Shown here in pieces: positions 17,938 through 26,343 of a DNA stretch of 64,000 nt; position 1 is the first letter of the stretch; each line of letters starts with the position of its first letter. The stretch is taken from assembly GCA_031291575.1 (NCBI GenBank), contig JARLIT010000073.1, positions 1 to 64,000 of the forward strand. Reading direction: 5' to 3'. The position numbers and the translations under genes are program-made. Under the pieces are notes generated by a model. The model worked only from the letters and a program-made list of their open reading frames with translations, had not been told where the DNA came from and searched no databases. This DNA is from Ancalomicrobiaceae bacterium. GTDB taxonomy: Bacteria; Pseudomonadota; Alphaproteobacteria; Rhizobiales; Ancalomicrobiaceae.

Positions 17938-20301
17938 TCACGACCAGCGGCTAAGCATGCGCCAGTCGCGCGGCAGCCGCCGCGTCGTGCCGGTCAATTC
18001 GACCTGCGTCTTCAGCCGGATGTCGCCGGACGAGGCACCGATCATCAGTTCGATGCCGCCCGGCTCGACGATGCGCTCGCCCTCCGGACCGGTGAAATTC
18101 AGCATGTCGGTCGGCAGGTGCACGGTGAGGCGGCGCGCCTCGCCGGGAGCGAGATCGGCCCTTGTGAAGGCCTTCAGTTCCTTCATCGGCCGGACCACGG
18201 AAGCGAGGACATCGCGCACGTAGAGTTGCGGCACGGCTGTGCCCCGGCGCTTGCCGATGTTCTTCACGGTGAAGCTCACCGCGATCTCGCCGGTAGCAAC
18301 ATCGACCTGGGTCTCCGCCAGCGCCACGTCCTCGTATGAAAACTCGGTATAGGCGAGGCCGTGGCCGAACGGATACTGGCTGCCGAAATGAGCGGCGATC
18401 GGCGTGCCCGAGCTCTTGAATTTGTGGTTGTAGAAGTAGGGCATGGCCCCGACCGAACGCGGCACCGACAGGGTCAACCGGCCGGAGGGCTCGACTTTCC
18501 CCGTCAACACGTCGGCGATCGCCGGGCCGCCCTGCTGTCCGCCGAAGAAGGCCATCACCTGCGCGGCAACCCGATCTTCGAGCCCGCCGAGGTTGTAGGG
18601 GCGGCCGGACGTCAAAACGACGACGACCGGCTTGCCGGTGGCCACGACCGCCTCGAGGAGCGCCTGCTGCACGCCGGGCAAATCGAGGGTTGCAGCATCC
18701 GATCCCTCCCCCACCGTGCCGGTCTGGAAGATGCCGGAGAGATCGCCGACGAAAACGATCGCCACGTCCGAGGCCTTGGCCGCCGCGACGGCCGCCGGGA
18801 TCAGGTCGAGCCGCCTCGACAGGTGCGAGGCCTGCTCGACGGCAGCCGAATCCTCGACGTCGCCGGGAAATACCGGACTGCCGGACTGGCGCTGTTCGAG
18901 GATGTGGCAGCCGCGGGCATAGACCACGTGATCGTCGCCAAGACTTGACCGAAAGGCGGCCAGCGGGGTCACGACATTCTGGGTGGTGTCGTTCAGATTG
19001 GCGATGATCAGGTGCACCGGAAAGGAGTAGTCGCCGAGAAGGGCGAGAGGATCATCGGCGGTCGGGCCGATGATGGCGACCTTGGCGCCCGGCTGCAGCG
19101 GCAGCGTGCCGTCGTTCGACAGGATGACGACGGATTCATCGGCCACCTTGCGGGCAAGCGCGATCGCCTCCGGTGTCTGCAGGGAAATGGCGCTCTCGTC
19201 GGCGTAAGGCTTCTCGAAGATGCCGAGCCGGACCTTCCAGTCGAGAATGCGGGAGACGATGGCATCGATGGTCTCGAGCGTGATCTCGCCGCGGGCAATC
19301 GCGGTCTTCAGATGGAGCGCGCAATCCTCGCCCGGCAATTCGATGTCGAGGCCGGCATTGAAGGCGATGGCGCCGCCCGCTGCCCGATCGGCGGCGATGC
19401 CGTGGTGCTGATACAGGAGGCTGATGCCGATGTAATCGGCGACGACGAGCCCGTCGAAGCCCCAGTCCTGGCGCAGCACCTTGGTCAAGAGGTGATGCGA
19501 AGCGTGGCAGGGTTCACCGTCGATGTCGTGATAGGCGGGCATCACCGAGCCGGCCCGCGACAGTTTCACCGCCATTTCGAACGGCAACAGGAATGTATCG
19601 TTCAATTCCCGCCAACCCAGGTTCACGGGCGCGTGGTTGCGGCCGCCCTCCGAGAAGGAGTGGCCGGCGTAGTGCTTCAACGTGGCGAGGAAATCGCGGT
19701 TCTTCCCCTGCAGGCCATCAACGTAGCGGCTCGCCAGCACGCCGACGAGGTAGGGGTCTTCGCCGAATGTCTCTTCGGTGCGACCCCAGCGGGCGTCGCG
19801 GGCAACGTCCAGGACCGGCGCGAGGCCCTGGTGGCAGCCGATGGAGCGGGCCTCAAGCCCGATGATGCGACCGACCTCCTCGATCAGGTCCGCATCCCAG
19901 GTAGCGCCGAAAGCGAGAGCCGAGGGAAACAACGTCGCCCCCTTCGCCATCAGACCGGTCAGGCACTCCTCGTGGCTCATCACGGGGATGCCGAGGCGCG
20001 TCTCCTCGACGATGAACTTCTGCAAGGCGTTGAGGGCGCGAACACCTGTCTCGGGATCGACGATGTGGGTCCCCAGCGGCCGGGTGATCTGGCCGAGGCC
20101 GTGGCGCAGCAGTTCACGTACCCGGTTCGCGTCAGAGGATCCGGTGAAGGCGTCGGAGCGGACGCGGTGCTCGCCGTCCGGCGACAGAATCAGCCAGAAG
20201 GCATGCATCTGGGCGATCTTCTCGTCGATGGTCATCCGGGCGAGGAGATCGGCAACGCGGGTCGCGGCCGGCTGGCTCGGGTCTTTATAGAGGGGGGACA
20301 T
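17938..20301 (-). CDS. GH3 beta-glycosidase (beta-glucosidase / beta-xylosidase)
   Basis: 787-residue three-domain glycoside hydrolase family 3 enzyme: a TIM barrel with substrate residues in LKHYAGHSFSEGG (Lys209-His210) and the nucleophile in GFDGLVVADY (Asp289), an alpha/beta sandwich domain around residues 390-640, and a C-terminal fibronectin-III-like domain (VPQLYVRDVLASVVRPMKEL). No signal peptide is seen, so it likely hydrolyses imported oligosaccharides in the cytoplasm. It is the last gene of the leftward ABC operon, 28 bp after the ATPase gene. The substrate is probably a beta-linked glucose or xylose oligomer; motif reading does not separate these. Confidence 0.92.
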   Translation of the reverse strand: MSPLYKDPSQPAATRVADLLARMTIDEKIAQMHAFWLILSPDGEHRVRSDAFTGSSDANRVRELLRHGLGQITRPLGTHIVDPETGVRALNALQKFIVEETRLGIPVMSHEECLTGLMAKGATLFPSALAFGATWDADLIEEVGRIIGLEARSIGCHQGLAPVLDVARDARWGRTEETFGEDPYLVGVLASRYVDGLQGKNRDFLATLKHYAGHSFSEGGRNHAPVNLGWRELNDTFLLPFEMAVKLSRAGSVMPAYHDIDGEPCHASHHLLTKVLRQDWGFDGLVVADYIGISLLYQHHGIAADRAAGGAIAFNAGLDIELPGEDCALHLKTAIARGEITLETIDAIVSRILDWKVRLGIFEKPYADESAISLQTPEAIALARKVADESVVILSNDGTLPLQPGAKVAIIGPTADDPLALLGDYSFPVHLIIANLNDTTQNVVTPLAAFRSSLGDDHVVYARGCHILEQRQSGSPVFPGDVEDSAAVEQASHLSRRLDLIPAAVAAAKASDVAIVFVGDLSGIFQTGTVGEGSDAATLDLPGVQQALLEAVVATGKPVVVVLTSGRPYNLGGLEDRVAAQVMAFFGGQQGGPAIADVLTGKVEPSGRLTLSVPRSVGAMPYFYNHKFKSSGTPIAAHFGSQYPFGHGLAYTEFSYEDVALAETQVDVATGEIAVSFTVKNIGKRRGTAVPQLYVRDVLASVVRPMKELKAFTRADLAPGEARRLTVHLPTDMLNFTGPEGERIVEPGGIELMIGASSGDIRLKTQVELTGTTRRLPRDWRMLSRWS

Positions 20302-20329
20302 CGGTCAATCCTCAGGTCAGTCGACGGAT

Positions 20330-21454
20330 TCAGGCGCCGGCAATGCGCGGCAACGCCAGGTCGTCGGGTCCGAACAGATGGCAGGAAGCGGCGGGAACGC
20401 CGAGGCGGAATCTCTGGTCCGGCGGCATCGCCGTCTCGCCCTGGACTTTGGCGATCAGCGGCATGCTCTCGCCGGACGTCAGGTAGACGAAGCTGAATTC
20501 GCCGAAGTGCTCGATCATCTCGACCGGACGGACGATCGTCTGGGCGGTCGCGTCGGAGGCCGGAGCCAAATGCTCCGGGCGGATGCCGAGCGTCAGCTGC
20601 GCCCCGATCTCAAGCGAACGGGCATCGACGGGGAACGTGATGCGCTCGCCGCCGGTAAGTTCCACCGTCGCCCCCGTCGCGTCAGCAGCAACGAGCGTGG
20701 CGGACAGGAAGTTCATGGTCGGCGAGCCGAGGAAGCCGGCAACGAAGCGGTTCTTCGGGCGATAGTAGAGATCGAGCGGGCTGCCGACTTGGGCGATCGA
20801 GCCGCGTTCCTGCGCGGTTCGGCCGGTGTGCAGGAGCACGATCTTATCGGCCAGTGCCATGGCCTCCATCTGGTCGTGTGTCACATAGACGAATGAGGCC
20901 GACGGGAACTTGCGGTGCAGGCTGGCGATCTCGGAACGCATATGGACCCTGAGCGCCGCGTCGAGATTGGATAAGGGCTCGTCGAACAGAAAAACCTTCG
21001 GCTGGCGCACGATTGCCCGGCCGATGGCGACGCGCTGGCGTTGGCCGCCGGATAAGGCCTTCGGCATGCGGTCCATCAGCGCCTCGATCTGCAGGATGCG
21101 GGCGGCCTCGGCGACGCGCGCCTTGATCTCCGGCTTCGGCACCTTCGTCTGCTTCAATCCGAAGGCCATGTTCTCGTAGACGGTCATGTGCGGATAGAGC
21201 GCGTAGTTCTGGAACACCATGGCGACCTGGCGTTCGGCTGGGGGCACATGGTTGACGAGGCGGCCGTCGATGCGGATCTCGCCGGCCGAGGCCGCCTCAA
21301 GTCCGGCGATCATCCTTAGAAGCGTCGACTTGCCGCAACCGGAGGGGCCTAAGAACACGCAGAATTCGCCGGGCGCGATGTCGAGGTCGACGTCGCGGAT
21401 CACCTGCACCTTGCCGAAGTTCTTGGCGACGTGGGTAAAGGAAATGCTGGTCAT
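20330..21454 (-). CDS. oligosaccharide ABC transporter ATP-binding protein (UgpC/MsmK type)
   Basis: 374-residue CUT1-family ATPase with one nucleotide-binding domain (Walker A GPSGCGKST about residues 37-45, signature LSGGQRQRVAIGRAI, Walker B VFLFDEPLSNLD, switch His in YVTHDQ) and a C-terminal TOBE-like regulatory domain from about residue 240. It powers the two permeases encoded upstream on the same strand. Such ATPases are sometimes shared among several CUT1 importers. The gene lies between the permease and GH3 genes, with spacings of 21 and 28 bp. Confidence 0.94.
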   Translation of the reverse strand: MTSISFTHVAKNFGKVQVIRDVDLDIAPGEFCVFLGPSGCGKSTLLRMIAGLEAASAGEIRIDGRLVNHVPPAERQVAMVFQNYALYPHMTVYENMAFGLKQTKVPKPEIKARVAEAARILQIEALMDRMPKALSGGQRQRVAIGRAIVRQPKVFLFDEPLSNLDAALRVHMRSEIASLHRKFPSASFVYVTHDQMEAMALADKIVLLHTGRTAQERGSIAQVGSPLDLYYRPKNRFVAGFLGSPTMNFLSATLVAADATGATVELTGGERITFPVDARSLEIGAQLTLGIRPEHLAPASDATAQTIVRPVEMIEHFGEFSFVYLTSGESMPLIAKVQGETAMPPDQRFRLGVPAASCHLFGPDDLALPRIAGA

Positions 21455-21475
21455 GGATGGGCAGGTCCCTTCACC

Positions 21476-22303
21476 TCAGCCTTTGAGCGATCCGGCCATC
21501 ATGCCCTTGACGATGTGCTCCTGGCCGATCGCATAGGCGATGATCAACGGCAGACAGCTCAAGGTGACGACCGCAAGCGCGGCGGGAATGTTGGTCTGGT
21601 ATTGGCCCTGGAAGTCCCACACCGCCAATGGCAAGGTGCGCTTGTCGGGCGAGGAGGTGAGCACATAGGCGAAGATGAACTCGTTCCACAGCTGAATGGC
21701 GTTGTAGATCGCCACGGTCGACACGCCCGGTCCGCACAGGGGCAGGAAGATCTTGAAGAATTTGGCAAACGGACCGCAGTTGTCGAGTTCGGCGGCCTCT
21801 TCCAGTTCCTTCGGGATCTGCCGCATGAATTCGGTCAGGATGAACACTGAGATCGGCAGCGAGATCGCGACATAGGGGCCGATCAGCCCGAACGGCGTGT
21901 CGTAGAGCCCGATCTGGCGCGTCAGCAAGTAGATCGGCACCAGCGTCACATGCACCGGCACGATCATGCCGGCGACGATCAGTCCGAACAACGGACCGCT
22001 CAGCCGGAACTTCAGCCGCGCGAGCGCAAAGGCGGCCATGGCGCTGATCAGCACGATCAGCACGACCGACACAGAGACGACGAGAACGCTGTTGCCGAGG
22101 TAGGTGAAGAAGCGGCCGCGCAGCACCTCCTCGTAGTTGACGAGGTTGAAGCTCTTCGGCAGCGCCCAGATCGAGGCCGAATAGGTCTCCTCCTGCGTCT
22201 TGAAGCTCATCAGCGCCAGGTAGAGAAACGGCACCGTCGTGACCGCCAGCCAGAACAGCCCCAGGAGCGGCAGGACGAAACGGCGACCGAGGAAACCAGC
22301 CAT
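21476..22303 (-). CDS. carbohydrate ABC permease, MalG/UgpE type
   Basis: 275-residue inner-membrane permease with about six membrane segments. The cytoplasmic EAA loop that contacts the ATPase is seen as [20 protein letters not shown]. The ATG at 22303 lies two bases after the stop of the partner permease. The upstream in-frame extension belongs to another frame of that partner gene. It forms a heterodimeric channel with the UgpA-type partner. Confidence 0.93.
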   Translation of the reverse strand: MAGFLGRRFVLPLLGLFWLAVTTVPFLYLALMSFKTQEETYSASIWALPKSFNLVNYEEVLRGRFFTYLGNSVLVVSVSVVLIVLISAMAAFALARLKFRLSGPLFGLIVAGMIVPVHVTLVPIYLLTRQIGLYDTPFGLIGPYVAISLPISVFILTEFMRQIPKELEEAAELDNCGPFAKFFKIFLPLCGPGVSTVAIYNAIQLWNEFIFAYVLTSSPDKRTLPLAVWDFQGQYQTNIPAALAVVTLSCLPLIIAYAIGQEHIVKGMMAGSLKG

Positions 22304-22305
22304 GG

Positions 22306-23232
22306 TCAGACCTCCGTCTCGAGGCGGCTGGTCAACCGCAGAGAAATGCCGGCAATCACCGTGACGATGATGAACATCGCGGAGGCGACGGTCGAGCCGT
22401 AGCCGAGCTGGAAGGAGGCGAAGACCGACCGATACATGTAGGTCGCCATCAGTTCGGATGCGCCCTCCGGGCCGCCGCCGGTCATGACATAGATGAGGTC
22501 GAAGTACCGCAGCGAGCCGATGATGGCGAGAAGCGCGCCGGTCCTCAGCGTGCCCTTGAGGTGCGGCAGCTTCAGCCGCCAGAAGATGGTCACTTCGCTG
22601 GCGCCGTCGAGGATGGCGGCCTCGGAAATCTCGGCCGGAAACGACGCAAGGCCGGCGAGAAACAGCACCATGTAGAACGGGATGTTCTGCCAGCAGATCA
22701 CCGCGATGACGGCAGCGAGCGAGAAGTGCGTGTCGCCGAGCCAGTCCTGGGCGAGATTGCCGAGGCCGAGGCCTTCCAGCAGCGCGTTCAACGGGCCGAA
22801 ATTCGGATCGTAGAAATTCTTGAACAAGACGCCGAGCGCCACCGACGACATCAACAGCGGCAGAAAGTAGAGGATCTTCAACAGTTGCGAACCGCGCCCG
22901 AGGTTGTCGAGCACGACGGCCAGAACGACCGCGATCGGCAATTGGATCAGCACGGAAAAAATGGCGAGCAGGATGTTGTTGCGGGCCGCCGCCCAGAACA
23001 ATCCGTCGTGCAACAGCCGCCACCAGTTGGCGAGGCCGATATACTTGCCTTCCTCTCCCAGCCCGTTCCAGGACAAGAGTGACAGGCGGAAGCTCGACAT
23101 CAAGGGGTAGATCAGGAAGACGAGCAGAAGCAGAACGACCGGAGCCAGGAACACGATCGGCGCCAGGTCCTCAGCCAACCGGCGGGGTGGGCGGGGGTCG
23201 CCCACAGCCTCCCTCGCACTGATATCGACCAT
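22306..23232 (-). CDS. carbohydrate ABC permease, MalF/UgpA type
   Basis: 308-residue permease with about six membrane segments beginning near residue 25 ([20 protein letters not shown]). The EAA loop is seen as [23 protein letters not shown] at 23232 follows GGAGG. It is separated from the binding-protein gene by 264 bp that contain a hairpin, and is followed almost without gap by the second permease gene. Confidence 0.93.
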   Translation of the reverse strand: MVDISAREAVGDPRPPRRLAEDLAPIVFLAPVVLLLLVFLIYPLMSSFRLSLLSWNGLGEEGKYIGLANWWRLLHDGLFWAAARNNILLAIFSVLIQLPIAVVLAVVLDNLGRGSQLLKILYFLPLLMSSVALGVLFKNFYDPNFGPLNALLEGLGLGNLAQDWLGDTHFSLAAVIAVICWQNIPFYMVLFLAGLASFPAEISEAAILDGASEVTIFWRLKLPHLKGTLRTGALLAIIGSLRYFDLIYVMTGGGPEGASELMATYMYRSVFASFQLGYGSTVASAMFIIVTVIAGISLRLTSRLETEV

Positions 23233-23360
23233 GGAGCCTCCGTCGCCGCCCGAATGTGTTGGAATGCTGCCGTCATCAGGCCGATCCGGCCGGACGACGG
23301 TCGAACTCGGCCACTGCCGGCGGCGGTGGCCGTCGTCGTGTCTTGGAGATACCGGGATCA

Positions 23361-23386
23361 TGCGGCGCCTGGTGGAGGACGCCGCA
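23361..23386 (-). terminator. intercistronic hairpin between binding protein and permease genes
   Basis: Inverted repeat TGCGGCG / CGCCGCA with a 12-base loop, in the 264-bp gap after the binding-protein stop. No T-run is present. Such hairpins commonly protect the abundant binding-protein message or partly block read-through; that role is inferred. Confidence 0.4.
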
Positions 23387-23496
23387 TATCGGGATCGTCG
23401 GGCGATCGCCGGAGGAAGACGGGAAAGGCTCGACCGGACGGAAGGATGTCCGATCGGGTTACCCGCTCCTCCGGCGATGCCACTCGCGGGAAACAG

Positions 23497-24786
23497 TTAC
23501 TTCAATTCTTCCTTGGCGGCCTCTTCCATCTGCTTGGCAGCGGCTTCCGGCGTCGCCGACAGGCCGAACAGCGCCTGCGTCGTATCCTTGTGCAGCTCAC
23601 CCAGCTTCGGCGGCAATTCCTGGTCGTACCAGAGCTGTACGCTCGGCGCCTTGGCGATCAGGTCGAACATCGAGGCGACGAAGGGGTCGTCGATCTTGAT
23701 GCCCTTCAGCGGCATGGCACGCCCGTCCGCCAGACGCCCGGCGGCGGCCTTGTCGTCGGTGATCGACTTGATGAGGTCGACGGCCGCGTCCTTGTAGGGG
23801 CAGGAAGCCGAGACCGAGACGAAGTTGTCGCCCATCGTGCCGATGACGTTCTTCGGATCGCCCTTGCCGCCGGGGACCGACGGGAAGGGGAAGAAGCCGA
23901 GCTTCTTGGCGAAGTCCGGGTTCTCGCCGCGAATGATCGAGGCCTCCCAGACGCCCATCAGCTCCATCGCCGCCTTGTCGGAATACATCAGCCGCCGGGC
24001 GGCGCCGACATCCCAGTCGAGGCCGTTGTAGCCCTTGGCGAAGGCTCCGGCGTTGACCAGTTCCTGCAGGCGCTTGCCGGCTTCGATGAAGGCCGGATCT
24101 TCGAACGACCCGCCCGGCTTGCGCTGGACGGCTTTGGCGAAGGCGTCCGGTCCGCCGATGCGGTCGGCGAGATAGACAAAATACATCGAGCCCGGCCACT
24201 TGCCCTTGTTGGCCAGCGCGAAGGGAGCGATGTCCTTCGACTTCAACACGTCGATGACCTTCAGCAGATCTTCCCAGGTCGCCGGCGGGGTGAGACCGAG
24301 CTTGGCGAACATCTCCTTGTTGTAGAAGATCAGCGCGGCGGCCGAGTTCTCGGCAGGCAGGCCGTAGATCTTGCCGTCGGCGGTGACGGCGCCGAAGCTG
24401 GGGGCCAGGAAGCGGTCCTTGAAGGCCGGGTCCTTGTCGAGATAGGGCGTCAGATCGAGAACCTGATTGGCGTGCACGTATTCGCGCAAGGGTCCACCAC
24501 CCCAACTCGAGAAGATGCACGGAGCGTCGTTGGCGCCAAAGGCGATCTTGATCTTCGCCTTGTAGGCATCGTTCTGGATATGGGTGTCGGCAACCTTGAA
24601 GCCGGGGTGCGTCGCCTCGAAACGGTCGGCGGCGTCGCGGATGACCTTGACGGCCGCGGGGGTCGTCTGCAGGTCCCATTCGGTGATGGTCTTGACGTCG
24701 TCGGCGACGGCGGCGGTGCCTGCGAACACGGCGAAAGACGCCCCCATCAGAAGCGCAGACAGCGTAGATGCCCGTTTGGCTGACAT
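23497..24786 (-). CDS. extracellular solute-binding protein (CUT1 / MalE-UgpB type)
   Basis: 429-residue periplasmic binding protein of family 1 for oligosaccharides. A Sec signal peptide ends near AAVA-DD (about residue 28). The mature part has typical stretches YGLPAENSAAALIFYNKEMF, LTPPATWEDLLKVIDVLK and MELMGVWEASIIRG. The ATG at 24786 follows GGGAGGAG. It is first in the leftward operon that ends with GH3, so the ligand is probably a short beta-linked oligosaccharide. A LacI-type palindrome lies 46 bp upstream of the start. Confidence 0.94.
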   Translation of the reverse strand: MSAKRASTLSALLMGASFAVFAGTAAVADDVKTITEWDLQTTPAAVKVIRDAADRFEATHPGFKVADTHIQNDAYKAKIKIAFGANDAPCIFSSWGGGPLREYVHANQVLDLTPYLDKDPAFKDRFLAPSFGAVTADGKIYGLPAENSAAALIFYNKEMFAKLGLTPPATWEDLLKVIDVLKSKDIAPFALANKGKWPGSMYFVYLADRIGGPDAFAKAVQRKPGGSFEDPAFIEAGKRLQELVNAGAFAKGYNGLDWDVGAARRLMYSDKAAMELMGVWEASIIRGENPDFAKKLGFFPFPSVPGGKGDPKNVIGTMGDNFVSVSASCPYKDAAVDLIKSITDDKAAAGRLADGRAMPLKGIKIDDPFVASMFDLIAKAPSVQLWYDQELPPKLGELHKDTTQALFGLSATPEAAAKQMEEAAKEELK

Positions 24787-24831
24787 GATCTCCTCCCTTC
24801 GCGATTGTCCGCTCGCGCTGCGGTTAGACAA

Positions 24832-24849
24832 AACGTTAGCGGTAACGTT
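24832..24849. promoter_or_regulatory. LacI-family operator
   Basis: Perfect 7-bp inverted repeat AACGTTA-GCGG-TAACGTT, placed between the binding-protein start (24786) and the divergent LacI regulator start. Symmetry, length and position are those of a LacI-type operator, and repression of both directions is likely. Confidence 0.75.
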
Positions 24850-24992
24850 AAAGGGTGTCAATCGCCTTTGCATTGCTGCGACAATGCCTCTAATCTGCGC
24901 CGCGACAGATGCGCGCAGGCGCCAGAATCGATTGGCAACCCATTGAAGCGACACGCAATGCCACAGACCTGGCAAAGGTGTTTGATCCCGTC

Positions 24993-26012
24993 ATGAGACA
25001 ACGTCCGGTGCCGACCCTCGCCGAGGTCGCCAAGATTGCCGGCGTCTCGATCATGACTGCCTCAAGGGCCGTGAACAATCGTCCGGGTGTCTCGGAGCGC
25101 ACGCGCGAAGCCATCATCCGCATCGCCGATGAGATCGGCTACGTCGCCAATCGCGCGGCGCAAAAGCTGTCGGGCGGCCAGACCCATCTGATCGGCGTGA
25201 TCGGGCAGTTGCACACGGGCTTCACGGCCGAACTGGTGCTGAACATCGGCTCGGCCGCGCGCGCGGTCGACTACGAGATGCTGGTCTATTCGCTCCCGGC
25301 GGAAGACCGAAGCCCGCCCGGCAACGTCGTCGATCTCTTAAATCAGGTCGCCGACGGCGTCATCGTCATCCTGCCGTATGAATCCGAGTATCTGGCCCAG
25401 CTCAATCGCTCGCACATCCCGATCGTCACCATCGACCAAACCAAGCCCGATCCGTTCCCGGCCATCATCGCCGACAATTACGCCGGTGCGCGGTTGGCCA
25501 TGCAGCATCTCTACGAACTCGGGCACAAACGCATTGGCTTCATCACCGGCAACGAACGGCTCGCCTCGGCGCGCGATCGTCGTCGCGCCTATGCCGACCT
25601 GTGCAGCCAGTTCGGGCTCGAGGCGAGCGACGAACTCGTCTCCAAAGGCGACTTCATGCAGAAGGGCGGATACGAGGCGGCCAAGCGGCTTCTGGCGCTG
25701 AAGCGTCCGCCGACGGCCATTTTCGCCGCCAACGACGTCAGCGCCTTCGGCGCGATGACGGCGATCCGCCAGGCGGGACTGCGTGTGCCCGAGGACATGT
25801 CGTTGATCGGCTTCGACGACATTCCGCTTGCCGCGCAGCTGCATCCGGCCTTGACCACCATCCGCCAGCCTCTGCCACAGATGGCGCGCGCCGCTGTCAA
25901 TCTTCTCCTCGCCATGATCGCCGGCATCGAGGCGCCGTCGCCGCTGATCACGCTGCCGACCCAGCTCGTCGTGCGCGAGACGACGGTTCGGCCAGGGGGA
26001 CGCGGCGTATAA
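24993..26012 (+). CDS. LacI-family transcriptional regulator of the oligosaccharide operon
   Basis: 339-residue LacI/GalR-type repressor: HTH TLAEVAKIAGVSIMTASRAV (about residues 7-26) with a hinge to residue 60, then the sensor domain (THLIGVIGQLHTGF, AIFAANDVSAFGAM, MSLIGFDDIPLAA). It is divergent from the CUT1 operon and probably binds the palindrome at 24832-24849. ATG at 24993 gives the usual LacI length; ribosome-binding signals are weak here and the frame is open to 24909, so the start is uncertain. Confidence 0.9.
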   Translation: MRQRPVPTLAEVAKIAGVSIMTASRAVNNRPGVSERTREAIIRIADEIGYVANRAAQKLSGGQTHLIGVIGQLHTGFTAELVLNIGSAARAVDYEMLVYSLPAEDRSPPGNVVDLLNQVADGVIVILPYESEYLAQLNRSHIPIVTIDQTKPDPFPAIIADNYAGARLAMQHLYELGHKRIGFITGNERLASARDRRRAYADLCSQFGLEASDELVSKGDFMQKGGYEAAKRLLALKRPPTAIFAANDVSAFGAMTAIRQAGLRVPEDMSLIGFDDIPLAAQLHPALTTIRQPLPQMARAAVNLLLAMIAGIEAPSPLITLPTQLVVRETTVRPGGRGV

Positions 26013-26343
26013 TTTCCGCCGGCCGCCGTTCGGGCCCAATTTACGCCTTCCTCGTCAGTGCGAGCGAAGCGAAGCAATCCAGACTACTTGTGCGACGGCC
26101 CTTCCGCCTGTCCCATGGTCCCGTGACGGTGTCCCGGCGAAAGCCGGGATCCAATGGCGATGCAACGGGCAGGCAGGCGCGGCAGGACCAGCCGTCTTGC
26201 CAGGCGGAGAGGGCAATGGATCCCGGCTTTCGCCGGGATGACACCAGTCGAGGCGAGAGCGGTCAACTATCGAGGGCGCTGGCATTACCGGTATTCTGGA
26301 GTGCCTCGCCCACAATGACGGCAGCGTTATTCTCTACTCGACA
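26013..26343. repeat. composite repeat region between convergent LacI and putA genes
   Basis: No gene is seen. The region holds a CAGTGCGAGCGAAGCGAAGC motif (about 26056-26075), a repeat type common in many bacterial genomes. It also holds an inverted pair of the CCCGGCGAAAGCCGGGATCC palindrome, at 26133-26152 and, on the other strand, ending near 26218. A related palindrome is at 6606-6629. The pair could fold into a large hairpin and terminate both converging transcripts. Confidence 0.7.
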
